In this document: piece after piece, positions 1-8,591 of the stretch
Numbering within the stretch: position 1 is the first letter of the stretch
Layout of the letters: each line of letters starts with the position of its first letter
Assembly (NCBI GenBank): GCA_020048915.1
Contig: JAIFLU010000136.1
Coordinates: 1-43,022 of the forward strand
Source: Bacteroidota bacterium
GTDB lineage: Bacteria; Bacteroidota; Bacteroidia; Bacteroidales; JAAUTT01
Direction: 5' to 3'
Length of the DNA stretch: 43,022 nt
The notes under the pieces: model-generated
The model's database searches: none
The model's input: the letters and a program-made list of their open reading frames with translations, nothing else
What the model was told of the DNA's origin: nothing
Made by a program: the position numbers and the translations under genes

Positions 1-494
1 AACCAACTAATTGCCGTAAATACCATTATTAATGATAATATAAATATTATATAAATTGGCGTTTGAGGATTTATAACAAATGTAAAGAGCCCCAGGAAAA
101 ATAAAGTTGCCTTGGGGTTAAGTACATTTGTCAAAAAACCGATTCTTATTGCCTGAAACCATGATATATCATCAGGTATATCATTTCTGTTAATTTCTAT
201 TTTTGTTTTTTTGCTTAGGATTGCTTTAATTCCTATGTAGATAAGGTATGCTGCACCAATATATTTAATTACATTAAACACGATAATAGATTTGGAAATT
301 ATATAGCCGATCCCCGCTGCACAATAGATTATGTGAATACTTATTCCTAACCCAATACCAATTCCAGTGAAAATCCCTGTTTTCCGCGAATACGTAAGTG
401 AGTTTTTTACTGCCATTACAAAGTCAGGCCCGGGGCTAATTGCCGCTAAAAGGTTTAATAACGAGGCAGTTGCTATAAGTGTAATGTTGTCCAT
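1..494 (-). CDS. LysE/RhtB-family exporter, 3' end cut by window edge
   Basis: Reading the minus strand from the ATG at 494 gives an open frame of 164 codons that runs off the left edge without a stop. It starts MDNITLIATASLLNLLAAIS followed by PGPDFVMAV. This N-terminal transmembrane helix with a PGPD motif is the hallmark of the LysE/RhtB amino-acid and metabolite exporters. Further hydrophobic segments follow, with the conserved KYIGAAYLIYIG and GFLTNVLNPKA stretches. The family is usually about 200-210 residues with six helices, so about 40 residues are missing. The substrate cannot be told from sequence. The gene lies downstream of the minus-strand gene at 616-2409 but is separated from it by a terminator, so it is probably transcribed on its own. 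Confidence 0.9.
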   Translation of the reverse strand, partial: MDNITLIATASLLNLLAAISPGPDFVMAVKNSLTYSRKTGIFTGIGIGLGISIHIIYCAAGIGYIISKSIIVFNVIKYIGAAYLIYIGIKAILSKKTKIEINRNDIPDDISWFQAIRIGFLTNVLNPKATLFFLGLFTFVINPQTPIYIIFILSLIMVFTAISW

Positions 495-560
495 GTTAAT
501 TCTATTTAACAGCAAAGTAATATATCCCAACCAAAAAACAATTAATAATTGAGGTAATAA

Positions 561-597
561 AAAAACCTGATTGGAAATTATGCCAATCAGGTTTTTT
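561..597 (-). terminator. Rho-independent terminator, probably bidirectional
   Basis: A perfect 9-bp stem CCTGATTGG / CCAATCAGG with an 8-base loop is flanked by five A on the left and six T on the right, so it can work in both directions. On the minus strand it sits just after the stop codon of the gene at 616-2409 and before the LysE-type gene. Confidence 0.85.
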
Positions 598-615
598 ATG
601 GAATCGAAATTACAG

Positions 616-2409
616 TTATGCCAGATTGATTTTTTCCAATTGGTTCTCTAGTATTTCCAAGTCGGAAATTATTTTGTCATTGGTTTCAGGCTTCGTTTTA
701 TCTTGATTAAGAAACAACGATTTATAATATGCAATTCCTTCTTTAAGGTTTTTCTGAAAATTTAACCATCCTTTTTTAATGCTTTCGCTGGCAGGAGCAG
801 CTGCATCTTCAATCATTTCCGAAAAATAACTGATATACATCTCCAACTCTTTCACAAACATGTTTGGTCTATCCGTTCTTTCAATGATGTTTTGCCTACC
901 ATAAATGTGGTCAATCATAACTTTCAAAGATACTACCTTTGAAAAATAGGCCATATTTGGACCAGGACATATCGAAACTCCCGGACCTTCTACTTTTGTA
1001 TTAAGATCATTAATTAAAAGTGCCGAGGTTCCTAATCCAACACATAAACACGATTTGTCAACTACTTTATTATATGCTTTTGTGTAGCTTTCAGGAGAGA
1101 GGCCTGCATTGTCAAGTTCTTTTATTTTAATACGTTGGTATTGGCGTGATGCAGTGCATATGGCTTTCTCTGTATATTCTTTGCTCAGCGAAGCATACCT
1201 TTTTGGGCAGGTGCTTCCTGGTTTTCCCTGGTCAATAAATCCTTGTTTTTCAATATCTTTCGAATTGCTTCGAAGGTTATTGAAACGCACTCCCAAAGGA
1301 GAAACATGACTTAGATACAAATCTTTCTCGGTGGCTTTGCAAAGTAATTCCTGGGTGTGCGGATCTACACTTGTAGCTTCGGGTACTAATAAGAAAGGGG
1401 TACCCCATCCTATTGAGTCCAGGTTATAATATTCTAAAAGGAAATTGTGTTCTTCGGAGGTTCCCACCCCTCCCTGAGCAGTTACTTTAATAGCAGGACG
1501 AGTTTTTGGAACGATCTTTCCTTTTTGTTGAAGCGATTTCGAAAAAACTTCTTCCAGTAATAGAAATAGCGCTTCCCGTTTTTCCTTAAATTCTTCTAAA
1601 ATTGGTCCCATTAAATAACCATCGGTAGCGAATGCGTGCCCACCACAATTTAACCCCGATTCTATCCGAAATTCCGAAACCCATAACCCTTTATTTGCTA
1701 AAAATTTACCTTGTATGAGCGCGGATTTGTAATCGCTGATTTTAAGAATAATTTTCTTACGGATGTTTCCATCAGCATCCGGATAGAAATCGTCGAAATT
1801 TTCCATGTAGCTATAGAGCCTGGGATTTATACCGGCTGATAAAACAATGCCCGATTCCAGATTGCTGTTTGCAAATCCGCGCATTGCAGCATGGGCATCG
1901 TTAAATTCTACAGGAAGTTTTTCGTTGTTTACATAATTCTCCTTGTCAAGTTTGGTCATTATGTTTACATCAATACTTCCCGGCATTAAATGGAGGTTGC
2001 CCCAATTTATCATTTCAAGTTCTGATCTTTTTTTCTGAACGAACTCCCTGAATCTTTGCTTAATTGTCGAAATGTCTGGCAACATTTCAATGTATTTTTC
2101 AAATTCGTTGCCTTTTTCGTGAATGGATTGTTTTAATCCTTCAAATTTTTCCTTAACAACTTTGTCTAAAAAATTAAGATAAGCAGTAATTCGTTTTGCT
2201 CTGTAATCTTCAATTTTATCGGATATTGCTTTAAAAGGCATGTCGAATTTCATGCAATAAAATTCCCGCATTTTTTCTATCAGCATATCGTCTAATAAGG
2301 ATATTGTAGAAGATATACCGTATGGTGCTACTCTTAAAGGTGTGTCAATTGTAAATCCTATCCCCATTACCGGGATATGAAACGTATGTAAAACCGCCGC
2401 ATTATTCAT
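616..2409 (-). CDS. Conserved large protein with nitronate monooxygenase-like motifs (putative flavin TIM barrel)
   Basis: This is a 597-residue cytoplasmic protein with no signal peptide. The N-terminus (residues 12-40, HIPVMGIGFTIDTPLRVAPY and on) looks like the first strand of an FMN TIM barrel. Residues 255-264 (CGGHAFATDG) and 310-324 (TAQGGVGTSEEHNFL) resemble the glycine-rich GGH and GGIGT flavin-phosphate motifs of the nitronate monooxygenase/PfaD group. They are followed by GWGTPFLLVPEATS, where those enzymes have a GT-FLAT segment. Residues 60-135 are helical and charged and look like an insertion. The C-terminal half carries Cys401, Cys418, Cys454, Cys456 and Cys481, which could bind metal or be redox active. 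I recognise the type as a conserved Bacteroidota protein but know no assigned function; the flavoenzyme call is inference. A TAACTTTG element lies upstream. Confidence 0.6.
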   Translation of the reverse strand: MNNAAVLHTFHIPVMGIGFTIDTPLRVAPYGISSTISLLDDMLIEKMREFYCMKFDMPFKAISDKIEDYRAKRITAYLNFLDKVVKEKFEGLKQSIHEKGNEFEKYIEMLPDISTIKQRFREFVQKKRSELEMINWGNLHLMPGSIDVNIMTKLDKENYVNNEKLPVEFNDAHAAMRGFANSNLESGIVLSAGINPRLYSYMENFDDFYPDADGNIRKKIILKISDYKSALIQGKFLANKGLWVSEFRIESGLNCGGHAFATDGYLMGPILEEFKEKREALFLLLEEVFSKSLQQKGKIVPKTRPAIKVTAQGGVGTSEEHNFLLEYYNLDSIGWGTPFLLVPEATSVDPHTQELLCKATEKDLYLSHVSPLGVRFNNLRSNSKDIEKQGFIDQGKPGSTCPKRYASLSKEYTEKAICTASRQYQRIKIKELDNAGLSPESYTKAYNKVVDKSCLCVGLGTSALLINDLNTKVEGPGVSICPGPNMAYFSKVVSLKVMIDHIYGRQNIIERTDRPNMFVKELEMYISYFSEMIEDAAAPASESIKKGWLNFQKNLKEGIAYYKSLFLNQDKTKPETNDKIISDLEILENQLEKINLA

Positions 2410-2839
2410 TCTTTACTCTCCCTGTTTAAAAACACAAAGTTATAGATAAAAAAGGACTTTTTTGTATAATTTTTTTAAAGCGTTGTTCTGATGGTCATTC
2501 TGACTGCATTTCAAGGGATTCTTTGGATGGGAAATGCTTTTAAATTCGTTACTATTAAAGGGGTAATAAATGATAAGTTTTCTTCCGATTCATATTATGA
2601 ATGTTGCCAAAGGATAACTTATATTCTCATGGAATTTCTGTTTTCTCCCTTTAACAATTCCATCAGGTTATTTATCAATTTTCGGAAATATCTCCATACC
2701 TCTATTTTCATTAGTTTTTACATTTTTTAATAGTGTCATAGTATTGTCATACCTCTTTTTGACTGATATCTCAATAAATAACGCCTATTTCGCCATACAG
2801 ATATTTAACCTGGATATATAAACTTAAATACACAAATAT
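2410..2839. other. Intergenic region between divergent genes
   Basis: About 430 bp between the starts of the genes at 2409 (minus) and 2840 (plus). Apart from the minus-strand -7 element at 2435-2442 I see no convincing promoter, RNA or repeat. A 79-codon frame at 2491-2730 has no family features and is probably chance. Confidence 0.5.
2435..2442 (-). promoter_or_regulatory. Bacteroidota -7 element (TAACTTTG) for the gene at 616-2409
   Basis: The minus strand reads TAACTTTG here, a full match to TAnnTTTG, about 26 bases before the ATG at 2409. No TTTG -33 box is seen at the usual distance, so the assignment is tentative. Confidence 0.45.
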
Positions 2840-3937
2840 ATGAAGTTGAAAAACGCTTTATTCTTGACTCTACTATTGATTACCGGAGTTTTGTCCTCGT
2901 GCAGAGGGCAGATAGATTCGAAAAATGAGGAACAACAATACGAATTTCGCTCTATCGCTGTCGAATACAAAATTCAATGTGAAGGAAACGGAAGTAAAAA
3001 AACAGGTACGAAAAGTTTTTGGGTCGATAATTATGGACTTAACCAGGCAACTTTTCTGAAAGAAACTACCAGCATTAGCATGTTAGGGCAAACTTCAGCT
3101 GAAACATCCGAAACTCTTACGATTTTGGATGGGGATATGGTTTATAATATTAACCTTATAGATAAAACCGGGACAAAGCAAAGCATGGAGGCATTTAAAA
3201 CACTTGGGTTGGCAATGGCAACCCAAATAGGCATAACGGCAAGGTCGACCCGCGAATTTGTGGAGGCTAATGGAGGTAAATGGCTCGAATCCTCAACCTA
3301 TTTAGGTAAAAAATGTGATGTCATGGATTTGCTGGGAGTTAAACAATGGCTTTATAAAGGGATAGTCCTAAAAACTGAGAGCAATATCATGGGGATGAAT
3401 TATGTTGAAGCGGCGGTTAGCATTGACGAAAATATTGCAATTCCATCCAGTCGCTTCGAAATTCCTAAAGGTATTGCAATTACTGATGCTGGTCAGATTA
3501 TGGGTGAGCTGAGCGAGAATGAAACCGAATCGCCGGATATTCCTTCCGGTAAGATTGGATTGGGGTTCGACAGGTTCGGAAATGCTGCAAAAAAGGTGAG
3601 TCAACCAGGCTATAAAATGCTCAGCTGTATTAACGACCAAGGTCTATATATGGCCTCCTTCTTTAAAACAGAAACAGAAGCTTTTGGGGTGTATGCTCAT
3701 CCGGCTCAAATGTTTGCCAATGTCTCCAAAGGTGGAGAGGGCGGCAAAATTGAGAAAACATTTTCGGTAAATGGTCATAAGGCTTTACTCTTATCTATGG
3801 AAGAGGAAGGAGAAAGCTCAATCACCAGAGCCATTGCCATACTTTATCCTGAACATTCTATGACGTTAATGATTGCAGGTAGCATAAATATTCCTGAAAA
3901 CACATTTATTTCCATTGTAAACCAAATGAATTTATAG
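2840..3937 (+). CDS. Hypothetical lipoprotein
   Basis: The 365-residue product starts with a lipoprotein signal peptide: MKLK, a leucine-rich core, then the lipobox VLSSC with Cys21. It is expected in the periplasm or at the outer membrane. The middle (residues 35-215) is beta-rich, with a repeated theme of mature strands around GTKSFWVDNYG and LTILDGDMVYNINL. This resembles Bacteroidota periplasmic proteins that measure or carry hydrophobic ligands, but no named family is recognised. The C-terminal third (from about residue 238) is a separate globular segment. It is first of three closely spaced genes: the OmpA-domain gene starts 5 bases after its stop, so the two are almost certainly co-transcribed and may form one envelope complex. 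Confidence 0.75.
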   Translation: MKLKNALFLTLLLITGVLSSCRGQIDSKNEEQQYEFRSIAVEYKIQCEGNGSKKTGTKSFWVDNYGLNQATFLKETTSISMLGQTSAETSETLTILDGDMVYNINLIDKTGTKQSMEAFKTLGLAMATQIGITARSTREFVEANGGKWLESSTYLGKKCDVMDLLGVKQWLYKGIVLKTESNIMGMNYVEAAVSIDENIAIPSSRFEIPKGIAITDAGQIMGELSENETESPDIPSGKIGLGFDRFGNAAKKVSQPGYKMLSCINDQGLYMASFFKTETEAFGVYAHPAQMFANVSKGGEGGKIEKTFSVNGHKALLLSMEEEGESSITRAIAILYPEHSMTLMIAGSINIPENTFISIVNQMNL

Positions 3938-3941
3938 TATC

Positions 3942-5234
3942 ATGAAGACCTTACAAGCATTTATACTGTTTTTGTTCTTTGTTACTTGCGGATATTCACA
4001 AATACGGATTGATAAAGTAATTGAGCGTCAGCAAAAGAAAACCGAAAGGAAAATAGAAAATCGGATTGAAAAGAAAATAGATAAAGGGGTAGACAAAGCC
4101 TTGGATAAAACAGAAGAAGGAATAGAAGAATCTGTGAAAGGAGGTTCTGAGGAAAAGGAAACTGCCGCGTCCAAATCTGAAACATCAAAAGGAAGTTCAT
4201 CCTCAAAGGCAGCCCAAGAGAATGTTGCCGAAGCAACAGCGACAGCAAAGCCGGTTTTATCCTGGAACAAGTACGATTTTGTTCCTGGAACCGAAATTAT
4301 ATTCGAAGATAATCAGGAAGGCGAGCAGAATGGAGAGTTTCCTTCGAAATGGGATTTATTTGAGGGGACAATTGAGAATGCTAATCTAGACGGGCAAAAT
4401 GTTATTTATTTTATTAAATGCAATACCAATGGGGGAGGAGGCATTGTTCCCTTGCTTAAAAACAATAAAGAAGATTATCTTCCTGAAGATTTTACATTCG
4501 AATTTGATGCTTATTTTGAAGTGAGCAGTAGCTCATACACAGTGCATCTTTTGGATTGCAAAAATCAAAAGGGCGAAAGATACCGGGATTTTGCAAATAT
4601 TGACTTTTCTAAAAACGGCGCAAGAATACCCGGTGGGGATATGACTCTATATCCCGGCAGTAAAGGGGCATCGTACGATAAGACTGCCAAATGGAGGCAT
4701 TTTGCTGTTTCTTTTAACAAACGGGCTCTAAAGGTTTATGTAGATGATGCCCGGGTACTCAATATTCCAAATGTGGAACGAAACCCTACAGGGATAACTT
4801 TAGGATACCATAATCCCAGTAGCACAACAAAAGGGTATATAAAAAATGTCCGCATAGCTAAAGGTGCAGTTCCTCTCTACGACAAATTGCTAACCGATGG
4901 TAAATTTGTTACCACCGGCATTAAATTCGATGTAAATAAAGCCACCATTAAGCCCGAATCTATGGGAACTATTAATTATGTGCTAAAGATGCTAACCGAC
5001 CACCCCGAGCTTAAATTCTCTGTCGAAGGTCACACGGATAACGATGGCGATGAGGCATTAAACCAAAAACTTTCCGAAGCACGCGCCAAATCAGTTGTCG
5101 ATAAACTTATAGAGCTAGGGGTTGCTAAAGATCGGTTTAATTCTAAAGGTTGGGGGGAAGCAAAACCCATTAGGGGAAACGATACTTCTGAGGGTAAAGC
5201 CCTGAACAGAAGAGTTGAATTTGTGAAAATTTAA
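3942..5234 (+). CDS. OmpA-family outer-membrane/peptidoglycan-associated protein with LamG-like domain
   Basis: The protein has 430 residues. A signal peptide (MKTLQAFILFLFFVTCGYSQ) is followed by a highly charged Lys/Glu segment (residues 22-70, predicted helix with alternating K and E), a Ser/Ala-rich linker to about 105, and a beta-sandwich-like domain at about 115-305. The C-terminal OmpA domain (about 324-430) has the family signature: GIKFDVNKATIKPES, VEGHTDNDG, LSEARAKSVVDKLIELG, and a final NRRVEF. OmpA domains bind diaminopimelate in peptidoglycan through the conserved Asp and Arg in these motifs, both present here. The likely role is a structural tether between cell wall and outer envelope. 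The neighbours on each side are lipoproteins and the spacing suggests one transcript. Confidence 0.88.
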   Translation: MKTLQAFILFLFFVTCGYSQIRIDKVIERQQKKTERKIENRIEKKIDKGVDKALDKTEEGIEESVKGGSEEKETAASKSETSKGSSSSKAAQENVAEATATAKPVLSWNKYDFVPGTEIIFEDNQEGEQNGEFPSKWDLFEGTIENANLDGQNVIYFIKCNTNGGGGIVPLLKNNKEDYLPEDFTFEFDAYFEVSSSSYTVHLLDCKNQKGERYRDFANIDFSKNGARIPGGDMTLYPGSKGASYDKTAKWRHFAVSFNKRALKVYVDDARVLNIPNVERNPTGITLGYHNPSSTTKGYIKNVRIAKGAVPLYDKLLTDGKFVTTGIKFDVNKATIKPESMGTINYVLKMLTDHPELKFSVEGHTDNDGDEALNQKLSEARAKSVVDKLIELGVAKDRFNSKGWGEAKPIRGNDTSEGKALNRRVEFVKI

Positions 5235-5268
5235 TTTCAATCAAATATTCTTTTAAAAAGCTTTAAAA

Positions 5269-6645
5269 ATGAAGATTTCAAATTGGTTCATTGCTGGGGT
5301 AGTTATTATTGCAGCAGGTTCGTGTATAAAGGACGATAAGGAAGAAATAGACCCGCAAGAGAAAAGTCAGGTTAAATGGACCTATTCTCTGTCGAATGCC
5401 TTGGGTAAAGATGTTCTAAGTACGGCTATTCCGGCATTCGATGAAAAAAATACAGGTTATTATTTGGTTGAGACCGACAATACCGGTGCTAACGATATTA
5501 ATAACCGACGCGATGTTTGGATATGCTCCGTTCGAGGAGACAGCTCTCTGCACTGGAAGGTAAAGGTGTCCGAAAGCTCAACAGATGCGCTGGATGCAAA
5601 TTTTGTAGTTTACAGCGAAGGTAAAGTGCTTGCTTTTCTTAAAGAAAAACTTGTTTGCCTGGATAGCCTCAATGGCAAGGTTGCCTGGAATAAAACAATT
5701 AACCGGGAATATTGGCGTAATAGTTTGTCAGTAGCCAATGGAAAATTATTTTATATTGATCAAGCCGAAACTAGGGACAAATTAAAGGGAATTAGTTTAG
5801 CAAATGGATCTGAATTATGTTCATTAGGTTTAAATAGCGGAACTAACGAAGATGTGCGCGGTGATTATACCGCTATTTCAGGGAATAATTTATTTGTAGT
5901 TGCTTCCGATATTAATAATAGTGGTCAGTGGCTTTCTAAAATATTGATATATAACATTTCTTCCATTAGCAATGCCACTGTTCCTGCCAGCTATTTACTG
6001 CCACAGAATCTTTACCCAAAGAGTACGATAGTAGCTAATTCAAAGGGCGATGCTTTGTTTTATGCGAAATACGATATGAACTCTCCTTATCAAAAATACC
6101 TTGTATCTATAAACTCATCTGGTGTAGAGAATTTTAAAACAGAGGTTCCTTCTGATGCGAATTCTATTTATATTGATGCTCAGGATAATATTTATTGCAC
6201 TACAACTTCAAATTTAAAGCTTCTTCAATTCAATAGTAGCGGAAATATTCTTAAAGAAACCTCCTACGTGTATTTTGATACATTTGGGGAATTTGAAATT
6301 TTAGAGAATAATACTTTTTATGGAAATGCTGAAGATACTGAAACGGGGATGAGTGTGATGACGACTTTCAACCTTTTAACCGGGAGTGAAGTGAGCCGGC
6401 AGGATGTCAACTTTCCTTATGCTTTATTGGGTGGGACAAGTATTGAAATTTTGAAAGAAAACCAGCGAAGAGAGGAAGAAAATAGTAACTTTTCCGGTGG
6501 ATTTGTGCAATGTGTCGATCGTACAGGGAATTTAATAAGCATTTCGAGAGAAAAAATTTATTGCGTGAAAGATCTGGATAAAAAACTCTTGCAGGGTGCT
6601 TGGTCAAAGGATTTTGCCAATTACGGGAATACCAATTCGCGTTAG
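5269..6645 (+). CDS. Lipoprotein with PQQ-like beta-propeller repeats
   Basis: The product has 458 residues with a lipoprotein signal ending in AAGSC (Cys19). After an acidic linker there are repeated short blocks of the propeller kind: WICSVRGDSSLHWKVKV, LVCLDSLNGKVAWNKTI, LFYIDQ..., LKGISLANGSELCSLGL. These match the pattern of PQQ-like/outer-membrane-assembly propellers (strand, -L-x-G-x-x-W/L-, strand), where blades often end in a Trp or Leu. Catalytic residues are not evident and quinone binding cannot be claimed; such propellers often act as protein scaffolds. The gene begins 34 bases after the OmpA-family gene and precedes a hairpin terminator, so it looks like the last gene of a three-gene envelope operon. 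Confidence 0.7.
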   Translation: MKISNWFIAGVVIIAAGSCIKDDKEEIDPQEKSQVKWTYSLSNALGKDVLSTAIPAFDEKNTGYYLVETDNTGANDINNRRDVWICSVRGDSSLHWKVKVSESSTDALDANFVVYSEGKVLAFLKEKLVCLDSLNGKVAWNKTINREYWRNSLSVANGKLFYIDQAETRDKLKGISLANGSELCSLGLNSGTNEDVRGDYTAISGNNLFVVASDINNSGQWLSKILIYNISSISNATVPASYLLPQNLYPKSTIVANSKGDALFYAKYDMNSPYQKYLVSINSSGVENFKTEVPSDANSIYIDAQDNIYCTTTSNLKLLQFNSSGNILKETSYVYFDTFGEFEILENNTFYGNAEDTETGMSVMTTFNLLTGSEVSRQDVNFPYALLGGTSIEILKENQRREEENSNFSGGFVQCVDRTGNLISISREKIYCVKDLDKKLLQGAWSKDFANYGNTNSR

Positions 6646-6673
6646 TTTAGTAGTGTAAAGGTGTTGAGGTGAT

Positions 6674-6720
6674 AAGAGGCCTGAAGCGCATTTATGGCGG
6701 TTTGGGCCTCTTGAAATTTT
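6674..6720 (+). terminator. Probable terminator after the envelope operon
   Basis: Inverted repeat AAGAGGCC (6674-6681) / GGCCTCTT (6705-6712) with a 23-base loop, followed by GAAATTTT. It lies 29 bases after the stop of the propeller lipoprotein. The loop is long and the T-run short, so efficiency is uncertain. Confidence 0.5.
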
Positions 6721-6742
6721 GGGTGTTTGTTCTGAAAAGTCG

Positions 6743-6771
6743 CATTATTTTTCGATATTGCGAAAATAATG
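6743..6771 (+). promoter_or_regulatory. Inverted repeat overlapping the start codon of the TPR regulator
   Basis: CATTATTTTTCG (6743-6754) and CGAAAATAATG (6761-6771) are reverse complements apart from one extra T. The right arm ends in the ATG of the gene at 6769. It could be an operator or an RNA hairpin hiding the start; the sequence alone cannot decide. Confidence 0.35.
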
Positions 6772-8517
6772 AACCGCCCCGGAAATATACTTATAATGAT
6801 TTGCCTAAGTTTTTGCTCTATTTTGCTTGGAGGAAAAGCAAACGGAAATTCCCATGAACGTTCTGGAAGGTATAAATCAGAGATCTCGCGTTTGCCGCTG
6901 TATCATTCGCACGAGCGAGATTCGTTGATAACGGATAACGTTAGCATTAAAATGCTACTTTCTATTGCGGAAGCAAAAGGTGACCGCGAAGCGATCCTTC
7001 GTTGTTTGATTGCATTCTCGGTTAATAGCAGGGAAGAAGGACAATTAAAAGATGCCTTCTATCAAATCGAAAAAATTATTCAGAAAGCGCAGCAATGGCA
7101 TAATATTAATATGCTCATGGTAGCTTATAATAATTATGCAGTTATTTGCCGGCGGGTCGACCGCCTTAAGGATGCTACCAAATACCATCTTCAGGCCCTT
7201 AAAATTGCGGAAGATTATGGCAAGAGTAAAGATAGACTGGTTTTAAAAAGTAAATGTGTTTCTTTAAACGGTTTGGGCAACATCTGTTTATCCTTACGCC
7301 AACACCTCGAAGCATTAAGTTATTTCTCACAGGCAATAGTAATTGAAAAGGAGTTAGGGAGTAAAGTAGGAATGGCTATTAATGAGGCAAATATTGGCGG
7401 TGTACTTGAAATGATTGATATGCCTGACTCTGCCCTCTATCACTATAATCGGGCAATGGAATTCAATAAGCAGGGGAAAAGTATGAAAGGAGTGGCGATT
7501 TGTTTAGTTTCCATGGGCGATATTCTGGCAACTCAGCAGAAATATGAGTCTTCTCTTACCTATTTTCGAAAAGCATTGTTTATAACCGATAGTATTTGTG
7601 ATATTTACCATTGGCTTACTGCCAACCATTCTTATATTAACGCCCTGATTAAGTTAGGAGATTTGACGGGGGCCAGAGAACGCGCACTTGAGTCAGTTGC
7701 CAAAGCAAAGCGTTCAGGGGTGATGTTTTATTTGAGCCAGTCGTATTTTCTATTGTCTGAAATTTCTGAGAAAGAAAAAAAGGATTCCAACGCCCTAAAC
7801 TATTTGAGATTAGGAAATATTTACAAAGATTCTATCGACCACGAAAGCAATTTTTCAGCAATTCAGGATCTTAAGCTAAAATACGAAACAGAGAAAAAAG
7901 AGCAGCAGATAATTTGGTTGGAGGAGCAGGAGCAAAACCATCGGTTGGTACGTAATTTTTTAATTGTATTATCGGTAATGTTGGTTGCCCTGGTAGCAGC
8001 ATTGTTGTATGTAGCAAGGTTTCGCAGGCGCAGTATCCGGCAAAAAGAACTTTTATTAGTTCGCGAACAGCAGTTTAATAAAATATCGCAGGAAAAACTC
8101 AATACAGAGCTTGAGTTCAAGAATCTGGAGCTGACTTCCCTGGTAGTACAATTAGCGGCAAAGAACGAACTTCTGAATGAACTAAAAACGAGCCTCGAAG
8201 CTAAAGGGTATTCCACCGAGGTCATTTCACAGTTTAGTAGTGATCTTTCCATGGAAAAAGACTGGGAGATTTTTTGTCTCAAGTTCGAAAATGTTCATCC
8301 CAATTTCTTTAACAGGTTGAGAGATGCTTTTCCGGATATTTCTACCAAAGAAGAGCGATTATGTGCTTACCTTCGGATAAATATGACTTCGAAAGAAATT
8401 GCTCAAATACTTAATGTAACAGTTGCTGGCGTAGATAAAAGCCGGAATCGTTTAAGGAAGAAGCTTTTGCTGCCGGCAGATAAAAATCTGGTTGAATTTA
8501 TGTACCAAATTGGTTAG
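6769..8517 (+). CDS. Membrane-anchored TPR protein with C-terminal LuxR-like helix-turn-helix
   Basis: The protein has 582 residues. The N-terminal hydrophobic stretch (residues 6-24) is a signal peptide or anchor. Residues about 60-350 hold tetratricopeptide repeats, recognisable as helical pairs such as LNGLGNICLSLRQHLEALSY and SMGDILATQQKYESSLTYF. A single transmembrane helix lies at about 396-417, followed by basic residues and a coiled coil (about 425-475). The C-terminus (about 524-568) is a winged or LuxR-like helix-turn-helix: TKEERLCAYLRINMTSKEIA, then AGVDKSRNRLRKKL. This architecture is common in Bacteroidota, where periplasmic TPRs are thought to sense a partner and the cytoplasmic HTH to bind DNA. 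It has no phosphorylation domain. The ATG at 6769 is chosen because it keeps an arginine before the hydrophobic core; ATG 6796 is the alternative. Confidence 0.8.
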   Translation: MNRPGNILIMICLSFCSILLGGKANGNSHERSGRYKSEISRLPLYHSHERDSLITDNVSIKMLLSIAEAKGDREAILRCLIAFSVNSREEGQLKDAFYQIEKIIQKAQQWHNINMLMVAYNNYAVICRRVDRLKDATKYHLQALKIAEDYGKSKDRLVLKSKCVSLNGLGNICLSLRQHLEALSYFSQAIVIEKELGSKVGMAINEANIGGVLEMIDMPDSALYHYNRAMEFNKQGKSMKGVAICLVSMGDILATQQKYESSLTYFRKALFITDSICDIYHWLTANHSYINALIKLGDLTGARERALESVAKAKRSGVMFYLSQSYFLLSEISEKEKKDSNALNYLRLGNIYKDSIDHESNFSAIQDLKLKYETEKKEQQIIWLEEQEQNHRLVRNFLIVLSVMLVALVAALLYVARFRRRSIRQKELLLVREQQFNKISQEKLNTELEFKNLELTSLVVQLAAKNELLNELKTSLEAKGYSTEVISQFSSDLSMEKDWEIFCLKFENVHPNFFNRLRDAFPDISTKEERLCAYLRINMTSKEIAQILNVTVAGVDKSRNRLRKKLLLPADKNLVEFMYQIG

Positions 8518-8591
8518 CAAGGATTCAAATTTATCCGAATCGTAATTTTTTGAGGTAAATTGCCGTTGTTTTTTGTTTAATCTCTACTCTC

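Noticed and set aside
2491..2730. 79-codon plus-strand frame
   Set aside because: Rich in Phe, Ser and Ile as expected from AT-rich non-coding DNA, with no family motif or promoter.
6669..6857. 62-codon frame overlapping the TPR regulator start
   Set aside because: It runs through the hairpin and into the signal-peptide codons of the real gene in another frame.
8522..8551. Terminator after the TPR regulator
   Set aside because: GATTC/GAATC is only a 5-bp stem, with three bases before the T-run; too weak to call.
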